NCBI GenBank assembly: GCA_039707465.1
Contig: CM077643.1
Coordinates: 380,851,919-380,915,918, forward strand
Source: Rhabdophis nuchalis
Taxonomy: Eukaryota > Chordata > Lepidosauria > Squamata > Natricidae
Length of the DNA: 64,000 bases
Direction: 5' to 3'
In this document: one piece after another, positions 34,053 through 46,531 of the stretch
Layout of the letters: each line of letters begins with the position of its first letter
Numbering within the stretch: the stretch's first letter is position 1
Notes under the pieces: model-generated
The model's input: only the letters and a program-made list of their open reading frames with translations
What the model was told of the DNA's origin: nothing
Databases searched by the model: none
Program-made: the position numbers and the translations under genes

Positions 34053-34293
34053 ACCATGGTGGCGCAGTGGTTAGAGTGCAGTACTGCAGGCTACTTCTGC
34101 TGATTGCCGGCTGCCTGCAATTTGGCAGTTCAAATCTCACCAGGCTCAAGGTTGACTCAGCCTTCCATCCTTCCGAGGTTGATACAATGAGGACCCAAAA
34201 TGTTGGGGGCATTATGCAGACTCTGTAAAGAGGGCTGTAAAAGCACTGTAAAGCAGTATATACGTCTAAGTGCTATTGCTATTGCTATTAGCC
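34053..34293 (+). mobile_element. Sauria-type tRNA-derived SINE, near full length
   Basis: ggtggcgcagtggttagagt (box A region), ggcagttcaaatctcacc (box B), and the tail gtctaagtgctattgctatt. Confidence 0.88.
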
Positions 34294-34541
34294 ATCTCCT
34301 CCCACTTATGACTGCAGGACTGTAATTTTGTTGCTTGTATCCTTACCATTTCTACTGATATTATTTACCTGATTGCTTATTTGTACCCTATGACTATCAT
34401 TAAGGGATGTACCTTATGATTCTTGATGAACGTATCTTGTCTTTTTATGTACACTGAAAGCATATGCACCAAAGACAAATTCCATGTGTGTCCAATCACC
34501 CTTGGCCAATAAAGAATCCTATTCTATTCTATTCTATTCAC
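34294..34541 (+). mobile_element. LINE 3' end with (ATTCT)n tail (snake CR1-L3/Snake1-like)
   Basis: cttatgactgcaggactgta, gcatatgcaccaaagacaaa and ccttggccaataaagaatcc, then (tattc)n. An inverted copy is at 41521..41805. The assignment to the snake L3-type CR1 comes from the tail and is tentative. Confidence 0.6.
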
Positions 34542-34549
34542 ACTGAGTC

Positions 34550-34776
34550 CAGGGGTAAAATTCAGCAGGTTCTGACAGATTCTGGAAAACGGATAGTGGA
34601 AATTTTGAGTAGTTCGGAGAACCCATACCACCTCTGACTGGCCCCAGAGTGGGGAGGGAACGGAGATTTTGCAATATCTCCCCAGGAGTGAGGAGGGAAT
34701 GGGGATTTTGCAGTATCCTTCCCTTGCCACGCCCACCATGCCCCAGAACCGGTAGTAAAAATGAATTTCACCACTG
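34550..34776 (+). mobile_element. hAT MITE (ggtgaaattcagcaggttctg family)
   Basis: CAGGGGTAAAATTCAGCAGG and gaatttcaccactg ends. Duplications actgagtc (34542..34549) and accgagtc (34777..34784) match 7 of 8. A second copy is at 51649. Confidence 0.82.
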
Positions 34777-34800
34777 ACCGAGTCTGATTATGAACAAACA

Positions 34801-35300
34801 ACGTTTACGCAGCCAGCTTGATCCGCGAAGCGAGTTGCTAACGAGGCAGCCGCCACGCGCAATAAACGGGCCACAGAACCGACGCCCTTTGGGGAAAGTT
34901 TGCGACCAGAGGATGGTTGAGAATCACTCCAGATTGGAAGCAGCCACAGACCAGGGGGTGGAAGAGAAAGGAAATGTCGCCGTCTCTTTTCCTTAGAAGA
35001 GGAGGTGTCATCGAGGAACAAGCAAACGCGGCTCATCAATCGTAACGCATTGGCGCCGGGAGCCTTTAAGATCCCAGAAGCAGCGCAAAGCCCCCTAGGG
35101 AGCTTTCCCTCTGCGAAGCCTTTTCCTCGTTATGCATGACGAATCGCCCAGGTTCGCAACTTTCTTTTCCGCCTCGTTTCCTTGGCCGCCGATCCCGTGC
35201 CTCGCTGACTCACCCGCGCTAATCGGCGTTTCATGAGCAAGCAGAAAGGCGCCCATGGCGGGGTGGGAGGGGGTGTTGACTCACATAGACCAGGCTTTCT
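34801..35300. promoter_or_regulatory. CpG-rich, repeat-poor block (possible CpG island or enhancer)
   Basis: CpG is dense here (for example 9 CpG in 34801..34860 and about ten in 35161..35220), unlike the CpG-poor surroundings. No transposon ends or long ORF were recognised. It contains TGACTCA at 35207 and 35278 (AP-1 type), the first inside cgctgactcacccgcg. It lies about 7.5 kb upstream of the chemokine start. It could be a distal enhancer, an orphan promoter or an unrecognised GC-rich repeat. Confidence 0.45.
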
Positions 35301-35651
35301 GACAGCGCCCCCCCCCCCCAAGGGACGCAGAGCCCCACTATGAGGAATGCCATTTCTTCTATAATCCTTCAGTAGAAGTGGGCTCTTCCGGTTCTTTCAG
35401 GAATTCCGGAAAATTAGAGAGCGCTTCTTCCAGGCACTCCCACCAGCCTTTCTCCCAGTGGGCTCGCCTCCAGATGTTTTGGAAACTCTCCCCCGCCCCC
35501 AAAAGTCTGCAGGAAACGCTGGTGGGAATCCTGGGAATTGTGATTCTGCAAACTCCAACTGCACTCCCAGAGTCTGGGAGGCCAACCTTAATGGTGCTCT
35601 GTCTATGTTTTAAAAGTTTATTTAACCTTTATGACAAACTATAGAAGCATA
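35301..35651. other. No recognised feature
   Basis: Flank between the CpG-rich block and copy B of the gene fragment. Confidence 0.35.
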
Positions 35652-36012
35652 TTATGGTTTAAAAATGTCACTAACAAATCTTAAAAATAGCTCACACTTT
35701 ACACCACCTGCCTAGTGAAGCTGGTGCAAGGTGGAGATGTTTAATCTGTATTCCTCTTCCATATCCAACAAGGTTTCAATGATAGCTTCATCTTCAGGGC
35801 TGTGTTCTAGGACCATCTCACCCAGGTGGACAGCTGAGGATTCATCAGCAGACATATCATCACGATCCCTTGGATTCTCTTTACTTGTCCTTTCTTCCAT
35901 CTCTCCCTGTCTTGTAGGCTGATAAAATACTGCTTGTCAGCCATAAAGATTGGAGCGTGCAACCATGTATTTTCCTTGCTCATCAATGGTTCCCATTTGG
36001 TACATGTAATAC
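35652..36012 (-). pseudogene. Fragment of the same unidentified gene (copy B)
   Basis: Very similar to copy A across about 345 bp. The minus strand reads YYMYQMGTIDEQGKYMVARS, NLYG, stop, then QAVFYQPTRQGEMEERTSKE, DDMSADESSAVHLGEMVLEH and SPEDEAIIETLLDMEEEYRL, then a stop. Copy A retains 12 extra bases after GER/GEM (ERNTLRKV). The TGA after NLYG is shared by both copies, so they derive from an already broken sequence or belong to a repeat family. A CR1 abuts at 36013. Confidence 0.5.
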
Positions 36013-36215
36013 TATACAATACAATACAATAGCAGAGTTGGAAGGGACCTTGTAGGTCTTCTAGTCCAACCCCCTGCTTGGGCAGGAACCTTATACCATT
36101 TCAGACAAATGGCTATCTAACATCTTCTTAAAGACTTCCAGGGTTGGGGCATTCACAACTTCTGGAGGCAAGCTGTTCCATATCCATAAGGTCCCTTCCA
36201 ACTGTTAATTTATTA
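36013..36215 (-). mobile_element. CR1 3' end with (ATACA)n tail
   Basis: acaatacaatacaatagcag, gagttggaagggaccttgta, then cattcacaacttctggaggc. Inserted next to copy B. Confidence 0.88.
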
Positions 36216-36219
36216 ATTA

Positions 36220-36435
36220 AGGTAATTCTCCACTTATGACCACAATTGGCTGCAGACTTTCTGCTGCTAAGGAAGCTTGTTGTTAAGTGAATTATGCCTG
36301 ATTTTAATATGTTTGCCATGGTTGTTAAGCGAATCACTGCAGTTGTTAAGTGAATCACATGACCATTAAACAAATCCAGCTCCCCTCCTAGACTTTAGCT
36401 GGGGAAGTTGCAAATGGTGATCACATGATGTATAG
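36220..36435 (+). mobile_element. Repeat of the cttgacttacgacc family
   Basis: ctccacttatgaccacaatt, cgaatcactgcagttgttaa and gtgatcacatgatg. Confidence 0.6.
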
Positions 36436-36504
36436 ACCGTGCTGGGCTCCCTGCTGGTGGGAGAACTTGTGAAAAAAGATGTTGATTTCAACAGCTGCCA
36501 GAAT

Positions 36505-36723
36505 AACAGAGTTGGAAGGGACCTTGGAGGTCTTGTAGTCCAGCCCTCTGCTCAGACAGGAAACCCTACGCCCATGTTTCTCAACCTTGACGACTTTTAA
36601 GTCCTGTGGACTTCAACTCCCAGAATCCCCCAGCCAGCACAGCTGAGAATTCTGGGAGTTGAAGTCCACGGGACTTAAAGTCGCCAAGGTTGAGAAACAC
36701 TGCTACGCCATTTCAGACAAAAG
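36505..36723 (-). mobile_element. CR1 3' end split by a palindromic MITE
   Basis: gagttggaagggaccttgga ... aggaaaccctacgcc, then after the MITE ctacgccatttcagacaaa. Confidence 0.85.
36573..36702. mobile_element. Palindromic hAT MITE
   Basis: Right end GGTTGAGAAACACTG is intact; the left end has lost a base (catgtttctcaacc). The flanking duplication ctacgcc(a) matches 7 of 8. Confidence 0.82.
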
Positions 36724-36764
36724 TTTTGCTTTGTTTACGCTGTAACCTCTGAGCATAAACAGAT

Positions 36765-37155
36765 AGTGCTTGATTTAGGACCACAACTAAGATCCAGATT
36801 ACTGTTGCTAAGCAAGAGAGTTGTTAAGTGAGTTTTCTCTCATATTAGGATATTACTTGCCACAATTATTAAGAAATCACTGCCGTTGTTAAATTAGTAA
36901 CAGAGTTGTTAAGTGAATCTGGCTTCCCCATTGACTGTTTTGTCAGAAAGTTGCAAAAAGGGACCACATGATCCCAGGATGCTTCAACCATTATAAATAT
37001 GAATCAGTTGCCAAGCGTTTGAATTTCGATCACATGACTGTGAGGATGCTGCAATGCAATGGTCGTAAGTGTGAAAAATGATCATAAGTCATTTTTTTCA
37101 GTGCCGTTGCAACTTGAACAGTCATAAATGTATGGTTGTAAGTTGAGGATTGCAT
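36765..37155 (+). mobile_element. Repeat of the cttgacttacgacc family
   Basis: tgcttgatttaggaccacaa ... gtaagttgaggattgcatgc. The most complete relative of 7707..8493. Confidence 0.65.
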
Positions 37156-38690
37156 GCACTACATTTACATAATACAGTTGCTGAATCTAACTCTTTTTCT
37201 GATTTGGTACAGTATGTAAATCCCAAATAGATTAGGTTCACCCACTTGGTACAATAAACCGTATCATTAACAAAACTTAATACCAAACTTAATACTGGTA
37301 TGTTGTGCCAGCAGTTAAGTATGAGGTGTAAATTACAGCCAAAAGAAACAAACAGTGGCAGCTGGCTGTGTCCCCCCCACTCCACCATCCGAGAATTTTG
37401 GTCGTATGTTCAAATCAGTTGCTACCAATGTTGGGTCAAGACAAGAGATAAACTGTAGACCAGTAGCAAAAGAAGAAAGAGCAGGTTTTGCTTATCACCC
37501 TCCAGATTTTCAAAGAATCAGTATAGCACTAAGAGAAAATGCTGTCTGCCTTCACGATCTTTTAAAATCAGCACTTGGTGCGGGATCATTTTGGTTTCAG
37601 GATTTTCTGCTCTTGACAAATTGTTCTCAACCTTTATATTACTTGATTGTCCACAAAAATGCAGGTATTCTGTTTCCTTTTCTTTAACTTTTATTTTTAG
37701 GATAACAAACCTAAAGTGATTCAAATGTATTTTCTGCTTCATTGGCAAAAATAATACTGCATACAAAGGAGGTAAAATGATATGGGTCATTTTTTCCTTG
37801 CTGGAGGGATGGGAAATTCCCAAGGCAGCCACTAGAGATTTGGTGGGCAGCCAGAATAACAGTTTCAAGTGCTAGCAATCAAAAACTATGTGTAAACAGT
37901 TTTTCTTTTCCTCTTTAATGCATATATGAACAAAAATCAGGGTAAATCTAATCAGTATACAATTCCACAAAAGAGACAGGAATATTTTGCGGTAAAAGAC
38001 TCATCTGGGATATGTTTTAAATATTGTTCCAAAAAGTGGAAATCATACTAAGGAAGACTGTGCAATGTGTGATTGATCAGGTGTTACATTTTCTCTATGT
38101 CTATGACATGGCATGTCTTTCTTTATATGGACGATTGCTAGATCCTTGTTTGGAACTAGCCCAATTATAGGTCACCAAAGCAATGAAGGGATTCTGAGGA
38201 CCATACGGTGATCTTCCTCTTGCTTCAACTGGATTCCTCCACTATGTCTGTGACCTGTCCCTCAGACCTAAAGAGAAGACATCTAATTTTTAAACTCAAT
38301 TTTCATCCACCTAAATTGAGAAATGCTGCAAGGAAATATCCTGGCATTTGTATAGGCCATGACTGGCTCAGCCTGAAAGTAGCCCTCGGAGGATGTTGCT
38401 GGAGTAATCCAAGTAGCAGTGCCTCCCATCCTCAATGCAATGAAGTTAGTAAGAACTACACGCATACAAAAGCTTTTCTCATCAGAAAGAGCAAAAAAAC
38501 TATAGTACCTCCATTCGGCCTATAATCTGAGCAAATCTATTTCCTATTTCTAATGAATCAAGCCATCCTTTTCCTTACAGACAGGTCTTCACAGATAGAA
38601 GATTGTTCAACCAGCAAATATAAGGAGAGGATTGCCTCCACAAGCTAATGCTAATTCAAACTGGTAATGAAGTAGCCAGCCTCATTCCCC
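37156..38690. other. No recognised gene; one 110-aa ORF (37355..37687)
   Basis: The ORF contains EINCRPVAKEERAGFAYHPP and ISIALRENAVCLHDLLKS. Its codon-like composition could reflect an old pseudogene, but no domain or relative was recognised. Confidence 0.25.
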
Positions 38691-39285
38691 CACTCCATGA
38701 TTAGCTACCAACATTTAGAATGGAATATGAAACTACTATTGGGTTCAAAAATGGGAAAGGAGGATGCCAAGACTGCATATTGTTCCCAATATATTTAAAT
38801 TATATATAGAATATAATACCAGGGAGACAGAAGAAACAATTTGGGTAGATAGAAGTGAGGAAGAATTAAGAAATTTCTTTCAGAAGAAAAGACAGATGTG
38901 GAAAAGTTGTTGCTCAAAATCAAACATCCTAAAAATGTATTGGTTGCTAGTGCTGTCATAATGCAAATAGGGGAAATAGTCAAACTAGTAGAATTGATAA
39001 CAGGGTCTATTTTCCTGGGCTCAAAAATCCACAAAGATGCAGAGACGCTACCATCAAGGCCAAGGTCTTCCCTGTTGCAACGCATGGCTGTGAAAGCTGA
39101 ACCATCAGAAAGACTGAACCCCCCCCCCCCAAATCAATCTCCTTACACTGGAGGAAATTGTTGACAGTATCTTGGACAGGAAGAACAACAAACAGGTTGA
39201 TACAAGGTGAATAAAAACAGATTCTCATTGGAATAATGAAGTTAGATATTTTGGACACATAATGTATAATCCCTTATGATAGGCA
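38691..39285 (+). mobile_element. Decayed BovB (RTE) LINE fragment
   Basis: Broken frames give IMQIGEIVKLVELITGSIFL then GSKIHKDAE, aligning to the BovB RT C-terminal region (FIFLGSKI...DGD). Upstream CQDCILFPIYL-like sequence fits the GCILSPCLF motif. Confidence 0.7.
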
Positions 39286-39307
39286 TGCTTTAATTAGGTA
39301 CCTTCAC

Positions 39308-40602
39308 TGTTCTGACCCCTCTTTCTCCAACTAATACAAGACTGGCTGCTTGCCACTAACTCTCTTGGCTGCTTGCCTGAATGACTCTTAACAGATACAC
39401 GACTAAACACAAACCTAAAAATCCAACTTTGTTCTCTGCAAGAACTTCTTCAGCAAAGACTTCCTTTTAAACTCTTTTGGGAGGGGCCAGTCATTAGGCA
39501 GCTGAGACCAGTGGCGTAGCGTGGGTTGTCAGCACCCGGGGCAAGGCAAGTAATTTGCGCCCCCTAACCCCTGGGTTTTAGCACTCGAGTCTCTTCCACT
39601 CCATCGCCCGCCGCAGGGCCCCCGACCGCCGCCGCCCCCTCCTCGGCAGCGGCTGTGGCACCCGGCGGCGAGGCAACCCCTTTGCTCATCCTTCTCGGTG
39701 CCTTTCTAGCCCTCCCCCGGGGGAAGCAGCGGCATCGAGGACGGGGAGGGCGCAGCATGCGGAGCGGCGGGGAAGCGAGAAACGGGAAGGGGGGAGAGGA
39801 GGGGTGCAGGAAGATCCGACGGCAGCGGGGTAGGGGAGGCAGCCGCAGCCGGCAGGTACCCGAAAGAGCTGGCCTACCTTCGATCCGGAGAGCGGGACGC
39901 CTCTCCCGCCCTGTCAGCTACATCTCCGCGCATTCACAAGACCGCTGCTGAATCAGCTGGAACGCGCGAGCTCTCCCCACCTTCCGCCCGCCGAGCTCTC
40001 TTCCTTTTCCCTGCGATTTCCCGCCCCCTCCCGGTTTCCTGAATTCTGGATCCCCCCTCCCCCGCCCGAGAAATAATACTAATAAAAATATGAAAAATCC
40101 CCTAAGATCCTTTCCCCAAGGAAGAAGACGGGGCGACGGGGAGAAAACGCCTCCTCTTGCAGCCGCTCTTGCTTCGGGCGACGCTTCTCCGGTCTCCGCG
40201 GCGGTGGCCACATTCCCCGGCTGCCGCTGTTCCTGCCTTACTCGATCCCCTTTCCCGAAGCGACGGGGAGCTGCGAGTGCGAGCGCGCCCCCCCAGATGT
40301 TGCGCCCGGTGCGGCCCGCACCCCCTGCACCCCCCACGCTACGCCACTGGCTGAGACTAATTAAAATCCTCCGAGTTCGCTTCTGACTCAATTGAAGCCT
40401 CCTTTTTTCAGCCCTTCTCAATCTAGCATCAGGGACAAACTGGCCCTGATCCTCCCCACTACTCCAAGACCCAGGTGCCTCCTGATAACCAGCCTGGCTC
40501 TCTGCTCCCTCAAGGACGCCCTCCTCCTCCAGAGCAGACTCATAGGACTTTTCACTAGAGGAGTCCATCAGCAGCTCATCTGGAGCCGGCTGGGCCACAA
40601 CA
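39308..40602 (-). mobile_element. LTR-like repeat (possible solo LTR), split by a hAT
   Basis: On the minus strand it starts TGTTGTGGCCCAGCC and ends GGGGTCAGAACA (TG...CA ends), about 446 bp without the hAT. It contains a TTTAAAAG TATA-like box. Related copies lie at 28194..28655 and, more diverged, in the first 820 bp. No gag or pol was seen, and a flanking duplication is not clear. Confidence 0.5.
39509..40349 (+). mobile_element. GC-rich non-autonomous hAT element
   Basis: Perfect 17-bp TIRs CAGTGGCGTAGCGTGGG and a perfect 8-bp target duplication gctgagac (39501..39508 and 40350..40357). The interior is CpG-rich and codes no transposase. It inserted into an LTR-like repeat. The near-perfect ends suggest a comparatively young insertion. 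Confidence 0.88.
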
Positions 40603-41520
40603 CTTGACTAAGTGACACTGTAGAAAGAGAGTCATATTAGTCCAAGTTACCATAGTCAAAAATCAACCAGACACTAGTAGCACCTTTGAAAATTAACAAT
40701 GGAAGTGAGCTGTAGTTTACCAAAACGTGATGATTTATGATTCTAGATAATTTGGAGTCTGACTTGCTGACTTAAAGAATCTTTTGAATTGTATGAATAA
40801 ATGAAAGCAAGGGCTTCTGTTTTCCAAATGAGATTGCAACATCTTGACATAATTTTTCTGTAGTGTTCAGAAAAAGAATAGATTAGCTGTTAGTAAAATG
40901 AAATTGAGGAAATTATTGCTTAGTCTAGCAAACCATAAGCAAACTGTAAGGACTGAAGCAGCATGCAGGATCCAAAATGAACCAAATAAAGTGGTTGAGA
41001 AAAGTTTGGACCAGGAAACCAAAAAAAAAAGCAGCCAGTGCCAGATCCTTTAGTGGCATTCTCACTGCCATGTTCTGTCTTAATTGACACATGCTACACA
41101 TATAACTAGAAAGCAATTACACCTTGTGTAAAGGAAACAAGACACCTGCAGTGTTGAAGTGCTGCCAATCTTTCTTTGAGCTGATACCAAATTCCCATAT
41201 TGCAACATCATTTGATTTTCTCCAAGTAAGTTTAAGTGATCTTACCTACCTTGAGGCAATGCCTAAACAAACTCCCATTAACCAGGGGGAATACCAGAAT
41301 GACTGACTTAAACCTGCTATGTTCAGGCCTGAGATCTTGTGGCATATAGTGTGCATCAGCCTATTCTGTTAAACGTAGGGCTTTGGATTTATTTATGGCT
41401 TGTTTGTTTGAGCAGTATGTTATATCAGCACAATAACTGCATTTTGCTCATCAGAATTTAAGTCTGTAATGTGTGAATGCAGCCAAAGAGGAGTAGAGAT
41501 TTGAAATGGGTAGGGTAGAG
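40603..41520. other. No recognised gene or repeat
   Basis: Unique-looking sequence; possible old hAT or SINE traces near 40640..40730, not assignable. Confidence 0.3.
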
Positions 41521-41805
41521 AGAATTGAATTGAATTCTTTATTGGCCAAGTGTGATTGGACCCACAAGGTATTTGTCTTTGGTGCATATGCTCTCAGTGT
41601 ACATAAAAGAAAAGATACATTTGTCACGAATCATAAGGTACAACACTTAATGATAGTCATAGGGTAGATAAGCAATCAAATCATACTAGGAAACCATCAA
41701 TATAAATCGTAAGGATACAAGCAACAAAGTTACAGTCATAAGTGGGAGGAGATGGGTGATAGGAATCATGAGAAGATTAATAGTAATAGTAGTGCAGACT
41801 TAGAG
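41521..41805 (-). mobile_element. LINE 3' end (snake CR1-L3/Snake1-like)
   Basis: Reverse copy of 34294..34541: tctttattggccaagtgtga, tttgtctttggtgcatatgc and gtcataagtgggaggag. Confidence 0.6.
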
Positions 41806-42020
41806 AATAGAAAACAGAATAGAATAGAATAGTATAGAAAACAAAATAGAACAGAATAGAATAGAATAGAAAACAGAATAGAATAGAATAGTATAGAAAA
41901 CAAAATAGAACAGAATAGAATAGAATAGAATAGAAAATGGAAATTCAAAGTGGGTCTTCTAGTTCAGCCCCTACTCAAGCAGGAGACCCTGTATACCATT
42001 TCAGACAAGTGTGGGATCTC
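41806..42020 (-). mobile_element. CR1 3' end with (AGAAT)n tail array
   Basis: (AGAAT)n with AAAAC variants at 41806..41937, then gtgggtcttctagttcagcc and caggagaccctgtataccat. Confidence 0.82.
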
Positions 42021-42031
42021 ATCTGTTAGAT

Positions 42032-42166
42032 CAGGGGTCTCCAACCTTTGCAACTTTAAGTCTGAAGGACTTCAGCTCCCAGAGTTCTCCAGCCAGCAAA
42101 GCTGGCTGGAGAATTCTGGGAGCTGAAGTCCTTCAGACTTAAAGTTGCAAAGGTTGGAGACCCCTG
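42032..42166. mobile_element. Palindromic hAT MITE just upstream of the chemokine promoter
   Basis: TIR CAGGGGTCTCCAACCTTTGC, nearly perfect 135-bp palindrome. Duplications tgttagat (42024..42031) and cgttagat (42167..42174). It lies 330 bp upstream of the NF-kB site. Confidence 0.88.
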
Positions 42167-42492
42167 CGTTAGATAGCACATTTCCCTCCATTTAAATCCC
42201 CCCCACTTATACCCCCCGTCCCAGCAATGCCAACCCCCAAATCCCCTCCGAGAATGCTCACGGGATGGCTCAGCCTGGGATGCAAAACGAAGAGAAGCCG
42301 CTGCCCCCCCCCCCCCCCAACTTCCCCCGGGTGAAGGGGAGAGCCGCGCTTTTCCCGAATTGCACAAGACTTGGCTCCCGTCCCGGGACAGCGCGGAACT
42401 GCCGACGGTCGGCAGATCGGTCTCATCCGCTTCTCAGCGCCGCCCCTTTGCTGAACACGGCGGAGTTTTCGGAGTGAGCTCAGCTCCGGCTC

Positions 42493-42502
42493 GGGAATTC
42501 CC
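42493..42502 (+). promoter_or_regulatory. NF-kB site (perfect palindrome GGGAATTCCC)
   Basis: Matches the GGGRNNYYCC consensus on both strands. It lies 33 bp upstream of the TATAAG box. Inducible CC chemokine promoters (CCL2, CCL3, CCL4, CCL5) are known to use proximal NF-kB sites, so position and context support function. Confidence 0.75.
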
Positions 42503-42535
42503 GGCCTCCTCTCCGCCCCCTTGGAAAGCCGCTAA

Positions 42536-42541
42536 TATAAG
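42536..42541 (+). promoter_or_regulatory. TATA-like box of the chemokine gene
   Basis: TATAAG in the context ctaatataagcc. Transcription would be expected to start 25-30 bp downstream, about 42561-42568, giving a 5' UTR of about 55-60 nt. The GC-rich segment 42180..42530 upstream also contains TTGCACAA (42360..42367), a C/EBP-like motif. Confidence 0.65.
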
Positions 42542-42621
42542 CCAAGGGGACCATGGAGACCGTCAGACGCTTCCCGGCATCTCTCAGAAAGCCAACCTCG
42601 CTTCTTCCTACCCTCGACATC

Positions 42622-44915
<2,294 letters not shown>

Positions 44916-45069
44916 AAAAGATGAAAACTTAAGGGCATAACACAATTGCATACATTCTTGCTTAATCAAGCAATTTTCCAGCCGCAACTGCATTTGAATC
45001 TCAGGACATTATTTTAAAATATTTAAAGTATTTTATTTGGGGAATGAATGTTCACTCCTAGTAATTATT

Positions 45070-45078
45070 TTATTTATG
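45070..45078 (+). promoter_or_regulatory. AU-rich element in the chemokine 3' UTR
   Basis: TTATTTATG within an AT-rich stretch of the 3' UTR. AUUUA-type elements destabilise many cytokine mRNAs. There is only one copy, so function is uncertain. Confidence 0.4.
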
Positions 45079-45164
45079 AAAAAAGTGCAAGATGAAGGAC
45101 TTTGTATATATTGATGTATTTGAGTGTTAGAATATACATGAAACTGGAAAAAAATATTTGTGTT

Positions 45165-45170
45165 AATAAA
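45165..45170 (+). terminator. Poly(A) signal AATAAA of the chemokine gene
   Basis: First canonical AATAAA downstream of the stop codon, 250 bp after it. Cleavage is expected about 15-25 bp later, followed by a T-rich stretch. Confidence 0.75.
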
Positions 45171-45587
45171 TATTTTTCTATTAATATTTATCTCTAAAGA
45201 GTTATTTCCTTCTACCCTCCTCCACAAATTGTGGGAAAACTCTGCCTGAATACTTTCAAAATCCTAATGCTATATATAAGCTACCACACTCTTTACATGG
45301 TCACGTTCCATTTTGGACACTGGTTAAATTAATAGCTGTAGTTAATTAATTGGGTACTACTCTGTATGTTCCTAGCATACAACAGCGATAGCACTAGGAC
45401 TTAGACTTACAGTATATGCCATTATACAGTGCTTTATAGTCCTCTCTAAGCGGTTTACAGAGTCAGCATGTTACCCCCAACAATCTGGGTCCTCATTTAT
45501 CAATCTCAAAAGGATGAAAGCAGTGGTGGGATTCAAATAATTTAACAATTGATTCTCTGTCCTAGTGATTTCTTCTAACAACCAGTT

Positions 45588-46531
45588 AATACAATACAAT
45601 ACAATACAATACAATACAATACAATACAATACAATACAATACAATAGCAGAGTTGGAAGGGACCTTGGAGGTCTTCTAGTCCAACCCCCTGCCTAGACAG
45701 GAAACCTTATACCTTTTCAGACACATGGCTATCCAACATCCTCTTAAAGACTTCCAGTGTTGGGGCATTCACAACTTCTGGAGGCAAGCTGTTCCACTGA
45801 TTAATTGTTCTAACTGTCAGGAAATTTCTCATCAATTCTAAGTTGCTTCTCTCCTTGATTAGTTTCCACCCATTGCTTCTTGTTGTACCCTCAGGTGCCT
45901 TGGAGAATAGTGTGGCCCCCTCTTCTTTGTGGCAGCCCCTCAGATATTGGAACACTGCTATCATGTCTCCACTAGTCCTTCTTTTCAATAAACTAGACAT
46001 ACCCAGTTCATGCAACCGTTCTTCATATGTTTTAGTCTGCAGTCCCCTAATCATCTTTGTTGCTCTTCTCTGCACTCTTTCTAGAGTCTCCACAGGTACA
46101 GTATAGGTCAGGGATGTCCAAACTTGGGAACTTTAAGACTTGTGGACTTCAGCTCCCAGAATTCCCCAGCCAGCTATGCTTTAAGACTTGTGGACTTCAA
46201 CTCCCAGAATTCCCCAACCAGCTATGCTGGCTGGGGAATTCTGGGAGTTGAAGTCCACAAGTCTTAAAGTTCCCAAGTTTGGACATCCCTGGTATAGATG
46301 GTACTTTGCTCAATAGTAGCAACTGTGAGAGGGATCTTGGAGTCCTAGTGGACAACCACTTAAATATGAGCCAGCAGTGTGCAGCAGCTGCCAAAAAGGC
46401 CAACCCAGTTCTAGGCTACATAAACAGAGGGATAGAATGAAGATCACGTGAAGTGTTAATACCACTTTATAATGCCTTGGTAAGGCCACGCTTGGAATTC
46501 AGTTTTGTTCTCCATGATGTAGAAAAGATGT
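45588..46531 (-). mobile_element. CR1 with 5' inversion (twin priming), (AATAC)n tail
   Basis: 45646..46092 is CR1 on the minus strand ([20 protein letters not shown] ... [20 protein letters not shown], 128 aa open). 46093..46531, apart from a MITE, is CR1 on the plus strand (the part just upstream, ending ...gatgtagaaaagatg). The two halves meet head-to-head at adjoining positions of the CR1 consensus. The (AATAC)n tail is at 45588..45645. Confidence 0.85.
46109..46291. mobile_element. Palindromic hAT MITE with internal duplication
   Basis: CAGGGATGTCCAAACTTGG and its complement. The segment ttaagacttgtggacttc is present twice at the left. Duplications gtataggt and gtatagat (7 of 8). Confidence 0.87.

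Noticed and set aside
37355..37687. Possible host exon (110-aa ORF)
   Set aside because: No splice context, domain or relative recognised; kept only as unassigned sequence.
39918..40598. 226-aa reverse ORF starting MAQPAPDELLMDSS
   Set aside because: Chimera of an LTR-like repeat and a GC-rich hAT; crosses an exact insertion boundary.
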